A stretch of 38,143 nucleotides of DNA from an uncultured Rhodospirillaceae bacterium (GTDB lineage: Bacteria > Pseudomonadota > Alphaproteobacteria > Rhodospirillales > Magnetospirillaceae), in assembly GCA_937887565.1 (NCBI GenBank), contig CALABS010000026.1, positions 1-38,143 on the forward strand, read 5' to 3'. Numbering within the stretch: position 1 is the first letter of the stretch; each line of letters starts with the position of its first letter. A model generated the notes under the pieces. That model was not told where the DNA came from. It was given only the letters and a program-made list of their open reading frames with translations, and did not search any database. Both the position numbers and the translations under genes were made by a program. Below are positions 31,873-38,143 of the stretch, piece by piece.

Positions 31873-32223
31873 CGAGCACCTACCCCGGCGGGCGGGGCCG
31901 AATGGTTGCAGATGGAACTACCCGGAGATTGGAACCCCTACAAATAAGGGGCGGTCCGACGGTCCAGGCCCGCACCCCACCTATAGGATGGGTAGGTCTC
32001 CCACCCGGGCGCGGGCCGGCGGTTGCCTTGCGCTTTGGCATCGCCCCAATGCATCCGACTCCCCCCGAACGGGGAGGAGTCGTCTTGCAACGCAAAACCC
32101 GATGTGCTAGTTAACCCGCGCACTTTGCCCGGGGAAAATCGGGGGAAGGGCGGAAACCGTTTTAAAAACAATGCCTTAAGGCCGCCGGCGAATTCGGTTT
32201 AGACCTAACCCGAGGACTTGCCT
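31873..32223. other. Gene-free, hairpin-rich region between priA and atpH
   Basis: No protein is supported here. The sequence is dense in base-pairing potential: CCCCT with AGGGG (31935-31951); GGCCCGC (31967-31973) with GCGGGCC (32011-32017), enclosing CCCACCTA with TAGGATGGG; GGCG..TGCC with GGCA..CGCC (about 32019-32046); and GACTCC..CCCC with GGGG..GGAGTC (32057-32081). GTTGCAGA (31905-31912) and TCTTGCAAC (32083-32091) can close the whole 187-base block. GGATGGG may pair on either side, giving two exclusive folds. It could be a small structured RNA, a priA terminator or an atp leader; the strand is uncertain. Confidence 0.5.
32085..32113 (+). promoter_or_regulatory. Candidate promoter of the atp operon
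   Basis: TTGCAA (32085-32090) and TAGTTA (32108-32113) lie 17 bases apart, and TGC directly before the -10 gives an extended -10 context. Transcription would start near 32120, leaving a leader of roughly 100 bases that contains the A/T stretch TTTTAAAAACAATG. The -35 overlaps the closing arm of the structured block upstream. Confidence 0.45.
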
Positions 32224-32777
32224 TTGCCATCCGAAACCATTGGCGTGATCGCCGACCGTTATGCCACCGCGCTGTTCGACCTTGCCGAGAGCCAAAACGC
32301 TCTCGACCAGGTGGCCGGCGACCTGAAGGCCCTCAAGGCCATGATCCGCGACAGCGCCGACCTGCGCCGCGTGCTGGGCAGCCCCGTGCTGTCGCGCGCC
32401 GAGCAGGGTAAGGCCATCGCGGCCGTGGCCGCGGCCGCGAAGTTCAGCGCCCTGACCGCGAACTTCCTGGGTCTCGCCGCCAAGAACCGCCGCCTGTTCG
32501 TCCTGGAAGAGGTCATCGCCGCCTATCTCGGCCGTCTCGCCGCCCGCCGCGGCGAGGTCTCGGCCCAGGTGGCCTCGGCCGTGCCGCTGACCCAGGCTCA
32601 GCTCGATACCCTGACCAACACCCTCAAGACGACCTTCGGCGGTGATGTCTCCGTCGACGTCGCGGTCGATCCCAGCCTGCTGGGCGGCCTGGTGGTGAAG
32701 GTCGGTTCCCGTATGGTCGACAGCTCGCTCAAGACGAAGCTGCAGCACCTCAAGCTCGCTATGAAAGGGATTGGATA

Positions 32778-32778
<1 letters not shown>
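32224..32778 (+). CDS. atpH: ATP synthase F1 subunit delta
   Basis: A 184-aa delta subunit (OSCP), the stalk protein joining F1 to the peripheral b-stalk. The helical N-terminal domain starts ADRYATALFDLAESQNALDQ; the C-terminal signature is VDPSLLGGLVVKVGSRMVDS. There is no ATG; two TTG codons are candidates, at 32218 and 32224, and I choose 32224 because GAGG lies eight bases upstream. The stop shares a base with the atpA start (TAATG). The F0 genes atpB, E and F are elsewhere, as usual in alphaproteobacteria. Confidence 0.94.
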
Positions 32779-34307
<1,529 letters not shown>

Positions 34308-34328
34308 GCGCGGGGCAGGGAGTACCCG

Positions 34329-35213
34329 ATGCCTAGCCTCAAGGACCTAAAAGGGCGGATTTCCTCGGTCAAGTCGACCCGGAAAATCACCTCCGCCATG
34401 AAGATGGTCGCCGCCAGCAAGCTCCGCCGCGCGCAAACCGCGGCGGAGTCGGCGCGCCCCTTCGCCGAACGCATGGAGCGCATGCTGGGCACCCTGGCCG
34501 GCTCGCTGGCCGGCCAGTCGGACGCGCCCCGCCTGCTCGCCGGCACCGGCCGTGACGACGTTCACCTGATCGTGATGGTGACCGCCGACCGCGGCCTGTG
34601 CGGCGGCTTCAACTCGTCCATCGTCCGCGACACCCGCCGCCTAGTGGCGGCGCTGCTCAAGGACGGCAAGACCGTCAAGATCCTGCCCGTGGGCCGCAAG
34701 GGCCGCGAGCAGATCAAGCGCGACTACGGCAAGCTCCTCATCGAGGGCTTCGAGGGCCTGGGCCGCCGCGGCGTCAGCTTCCCCGAGGCCGACCAGGTGG
34801 CGGCGAAGGTCACCGCGCTGTTCGCCGACGAGGAATTCGACGTCTGCACGGTGGTCTACAACCGCTTCAAGTCGGCGATCTCGCAGGAGGTCACCCGCCA
34901 GCAGCTGATCCCCTTCCCGGCTCCCGCCCAGGAAGCCGCCAGGGACGACGCCGCCAAGGCGATCTACGAGTTCGAACCCGACGAGGAAGGCATCCTGGCC
35001 TCGCTGCTGCCCCGGAACCTGGCCGTCCAGTTGTTCCGCGCGCTGCTGGAAAGCCAGGCGTCGGAGCAGGGCGCGCGGATGTCCGCCATGGACAACGCGA
35101 CCCGCAACGCGGGCGACATGATCGACCGCTTGACGCTGCAGTACAACCGCTCGCGCCAGGCCCAGATCACCAAGGAACTCATCGAAATCATTTCCGGCGC
35201 CGAAGCGCTGTAA
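34329..35213 (+). CDS. atpG: ATP synthase F1 subunit gamma
   Basis: A 294-aa gamma subunit, the central shaft that turns inside the alpha-beta hexamer. The N-terminal helix KDLKGRISSVKSTRKITSAM and MVTADRGLCGGFNSSIVRD are family signatures. The C-terminal helix includes MSAMDNATRNAGDMIDRLTL and YNRSRQAQITKELIEIISGA. GGGAGTACCCG lies before the ATG. It is the third gene of atpHAGDC, 18 bases before atpD. Confidence 0.96.
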   Translation: MPSLKDLKGRISSVKSTRKITSAMKMVAASKLRRAQTAAESARPFAERMERMLGTLAGSLAGQSDAPRLLAGTGRDDVHLIVMVTADRGLCGGFNSSIVRDTRRLVAALLKDGKTVKILPVGRKGREQIKRDYGKLLIEGFEGLGRRGVSFPEADQVAAKVTALFADEEFDVCTVVYNRFKSAISQEVTRQQLIPFPAPAQEAARDDAAKAIYEFEPDEEGILASLLPRNLAVQLFRALLESQASEQGARMSAMDNATRNAGDMIDRLTLQYNRSRQAQITKELIEIISGAEAL

Positions 35214-35231
35214 GAGACTTAGGAGCACACC

Positions 35232-36668
<1,437 letters not shown>

Positions 36669-36692
36669 GACAGAAGCAAGAGGAACCGGCGC

Positions 36693-37094
36693 ATGCCCGA
36701 CAAGATCCAGTTCGAGTTGGTGTCGCCCGCCAAGCTGCTCATCAGCGCCGCGGTCGACATGGTGGTGGTTCCGGGCAGCGAAGGCGACTTCGGCGCCCTG
36801 GCCCGCCACGCGCCGATGATCGCCACCGTGCGTCCCGGCGTCATCGACGTGCACGACGGCGGCAAGGTGTCCGACACCATCTTCGTGGCCGGCGGCTTCG
36901 CCGAGGTCACCGAGGAGCGCATCACCGTCCTGGCCGAGGAGGCCATGCCGGTCGCCGACATCACCAAGGCCCTGGCCGAGACCCGCGTCAAGGCGGCCAA
37001 GCAGGCCATGGCCGACGCTAAGTCCGATCTGGAAAAGGCGTCGGCCGAGAAGCTGATGGCCGTCGCCACCGCCATGGACGCCGTCGCGCATTGA
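36693..37094 (+). CDS. atpC: ATP synthase F1 subunit epsilon
   Basis: A 133-aa epsilon subunit of the central stalk, which restrains ATP hydrolysis. The N-terminal beta-sandwich shows FELVSPAKLLISAAVDMVVV, PGSEGDFGALARHAPMIATV and FVAGGFAEVTEERITVLAEE; the C-terminal helical part is Ala/Lys-rich. AAGAGGAA lies upstream of the ATG. It is the last gene of the operon, followed by two hairpins. Confidence 0.95.
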   Translation: MPDKIQFELVSPAKLLISAAVDMVVVPGSEGDFGALARHAPMIATVRPGVIDVHDGGKVSDTIFVAGGFAEVTEERITVLAEEAMPVADITKALAETRVKAAKQAMADAKSDLEKASAEKLMAVATAMDAVAH

Positions 37095-37108
37095 GGCCGC
37101 CCGGCCGA

Positions 37109-37137
37109 TGACCTGACCCGTCCGTCGGATCAGGTCA
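37109..37137 (+). terminator. Hairpin after atpC
   Basis: TGACCTGACCC (37109-37119) pairs with GGATCAGGTCA (37127-37137) around a seven-base loop. No T-run follows, so it is probably an accessory 3' hairpin rather than the terminator itself. Confidence 0.5.
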
Positions 37138-37185
37138 TGCCGAGAAATGCCGCTCGGGCTCGCCGCCCCATGCGGTGACGGAATG

Positions 37186-37219
37186 AGGGGCCGCCCTTCG
37201 GGACGGCCCCTTTCGTTTT
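37186..37219 (+). terminator. Rho-independent terminator of the atp operon
   Basis: AGGGGCCGCCC, loop TTCG, then GGACGGCCCCT followed directly by TTCGTTTT: a strong GC stem with a T-rich tail, about 90 bases after the atpC stop. It separates the atp operon from the ferritin-like gene. Confidence 0.88.
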
Positions 37220-37284
37220 GAAATTCGTTGAAAATTCCACCACGCGGTCCAAAATTCGGCCAATCGACGATCGCGGGGGACCCC

Positions 37285-38094
37285 ATGCCGCAATGGATGC
37301 AGGACGACATTCCGTGGAGCGAATTCGACGCCGCGAAGCTTGACCCCGACATCCTGAAGGTGGTCAAGGCGGCGGCGATGGTGGAGCGCAACGCCACCGA
37401 CTACACCCGCTACCTCAACAACGTCTTCCGTGCCGACGCCTCGTTCGCCGCCCTGGCCGCCCAGTGGCAGGAAGAGGAGGTCCAGCACGGCGACGTCCTC
37501 GGCCGCTACGCCGAGCTGGCCGACCCAGACTTCCGCTTCCGCGACCGCTTCAAGCGCTTCACCGACGGCTACCGCATCGCCGTCGACTCGACGACCTCGG
37601 TGCGCGGCTCGCTGACTGGGGAACTTCTGGCCCGCTGCATCGTCGAGACCGGTACCAGTTCGTTCTACTCGGCGCTTCGCGACGCCACCGACGAACCGGT
37701 GCTCAAGGCCATCTGCCACCGCATCGCCGGCGACGAGTTCCGCCATTACAAGTGGTTCCTCGACCTCATGCGACCCTATACCGCCAAAGAAGGCATCGGC
37801 ATCCTGCGCCGCGCCCTGGTGGCCATCGGCCGCATCCGCGAGACCGACGACGACGAACTGGCCTTCGCCTACCACGCCGCCAACGATCCCGCCGACTTGC
37901 CCTATGACCGCGAGCGCTGCTACCACGCCTATGCCGGGCGGGCGTTCCGCTACTACCGCGACAAGCACACCGAGCGGGCGGTGAACATGGTGCTCAAGGC
38001 GGTCGGCATCGATCCCCAGGGCTGGTTCGGCGCCCGCGCCAAGGTGTTCGCGGCCCGCAAGATGATGCAGCGGGTCCGCGAACTGGCGGCCTAG
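37285..38094 (+). CDS. Ferritin-like diiron protein of unknown function
   Basis: A 269-aa soluble protein with a four-helix diiron pattern: Glu34 in MVERNATDY, Glu65 and His68 in EEEVQHGDVL, Glu121 in CIVETGTSSFY, and Glu151 and His154 in AGDEFRHYKWF. That is the complete ligand set for a ferritin-like or fatty-acid-desaturase-like carboxylate-bridged diiron site. The C-terminal 100 residues are helical and basic (GARAKVFAARKMMQRVREL). The substrate is unknown. I start at the ATG preceded by CGGGGGA; an earlier in-frame TTG at 37228 would add only non-conserved residues. The UAG stop lies in the CTAG of the terminal repeat. Confidence 0.85.
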   Translation: MPQWMQDDIPWSEFDAAKLDPDILKVVKAAAMVERNATDYTRYLNNVFRADASFAALAAQWQEEEVQHGDVLGRYAELADPDFRFRDRFKRFTDGYRIAVDSTTSVRGSLTGELLARCIVETGTSSFYSALRDATDEPVLKAICHRIAGDEFRHYKWFLDLMRPYTAKEGIGILRRALVAIGRIRETDDDELAFAYHAANDPADLPYDRERCYHAYAGRAFRYYRDKHTERAVNMVLKAVGIDPQGWFGARAKVFAARKMMQRVRELAA

Positions 38095-38143
38095 AGCATT
38101 CACCGCCCTAACGGAATCGCAGGGGATTCCCAAGCTGGCGGAA
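38091..38143. repeat. Terminal repeat copy, right end of window
   Basis: The same 53-base element as at 3-55, inverted and with one mismatch (GCCCTA here against GCTCTA). It begins CTAGAGCATTCACCG, and its CTAG holds the stop codon of the ferritin-like gene. The mismatch breaks the first small hairpin; the second (GGAATC with GATTCC) is kept. Confidence 0.85.

Noticed and set aside
31905..32091. Firm call of 6S RNA
   Set aside because: The size and a closing stem fit, but I cannot match the conserved central bubble with confidence and the neighbours are not the usual ones.
37135..38133. 332-codon minus-strand frame at the right end
   Set aside because: Its first residues come from the terminal repeat and the rest is antisense to the ferritin-like gene, which has a full set of metal ligands.

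Overview
This is a high-GC chromosomal segment (about 70% GC by eye). Its gene content and order fit an alphaproteobacterium of the Rhodospirillales, and a Magnetospirillum-like organism is my best guess. That is inferred from F1-only atpHAGDC next to priA, the tsaE-amgK-murU-addB chain, a quinone-type pyrD and PfpI/FNR neighbours; there is no rRNA to confirm it. The first and last 53 bases are inverted copies of one repeat with a single mismatch, so the window may be a whole draft contig broken at repeats.

Layout. 89-1636: DNA polymerase IV and a small unknown protein. 1654-2712 (minus): an OmpA-type outer-membrane protein, divergent from an unrecognised 340-aa protein (2950-3972). 4121-11422: six tightly coupled genes for a membrane-bound complex related to hydrogenase-4 and complex I (HyfB, C, E, F, G, I-like). 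The large subunit lacks the NiFe-binding cysteines, so this looks like an energy-converting hydrogenase-related (Ehr) complex rather than a hydrogenase, and its substrate is unknown. 11428-12214 (minus): a cyclic-nucleotide-binding protein and a RatA/Coq10-like protein. 12399-16192: an unknown protein and an orphan hybrid histidine kinase. 16406-17733: an FmdE-like protein, a YkgJ-like cysteine cluster protein and a small coiled-coil protein. 17994-21949: a PfpI-like protein missing its catalytic Cys, DUF952, pyrD, a HAD hydrolase and a ferredoxin-NADP reductase, with the block flanked by inverted copies of a palindromic repeat. 22048-29585 (minus, so read right to left): DUF484, xerC, tsaE, amgK, murU, addB, then a TetR regulator where addA would be expected. 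29659-31872: priA. 32224-37094: atpHAGDC for the F1 part of ATP synthase, with a rho-independent terminator beyond. 37285-38094: a ferritin-like diiron protein.

Themes. Two genuine energy-coupling machines are present: the Ehr-like proton or ion pump and F1-ATPase. Much of the rest is housekeeping: DNA repair (dinB, addB, priA), chromosome-dimer resolution (xerC), tRNA modification (tsaE), MurNAc recycling (amgK/murU) and pyrimidine synthesis (pyrD). The intergenic DNA is rich in short palindromic repeats of at least four kinds. Three genes take their UAG stop codon from a CTAG at a repeat end. The 351-base gap between priA and atpH is the only gene-free stretch over 300 bases; it is dense in hairpins and may encode a structured RNA or an atp leader. 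I see no tRNA, rRNA, CRISPR array, transposase or prophage gene.
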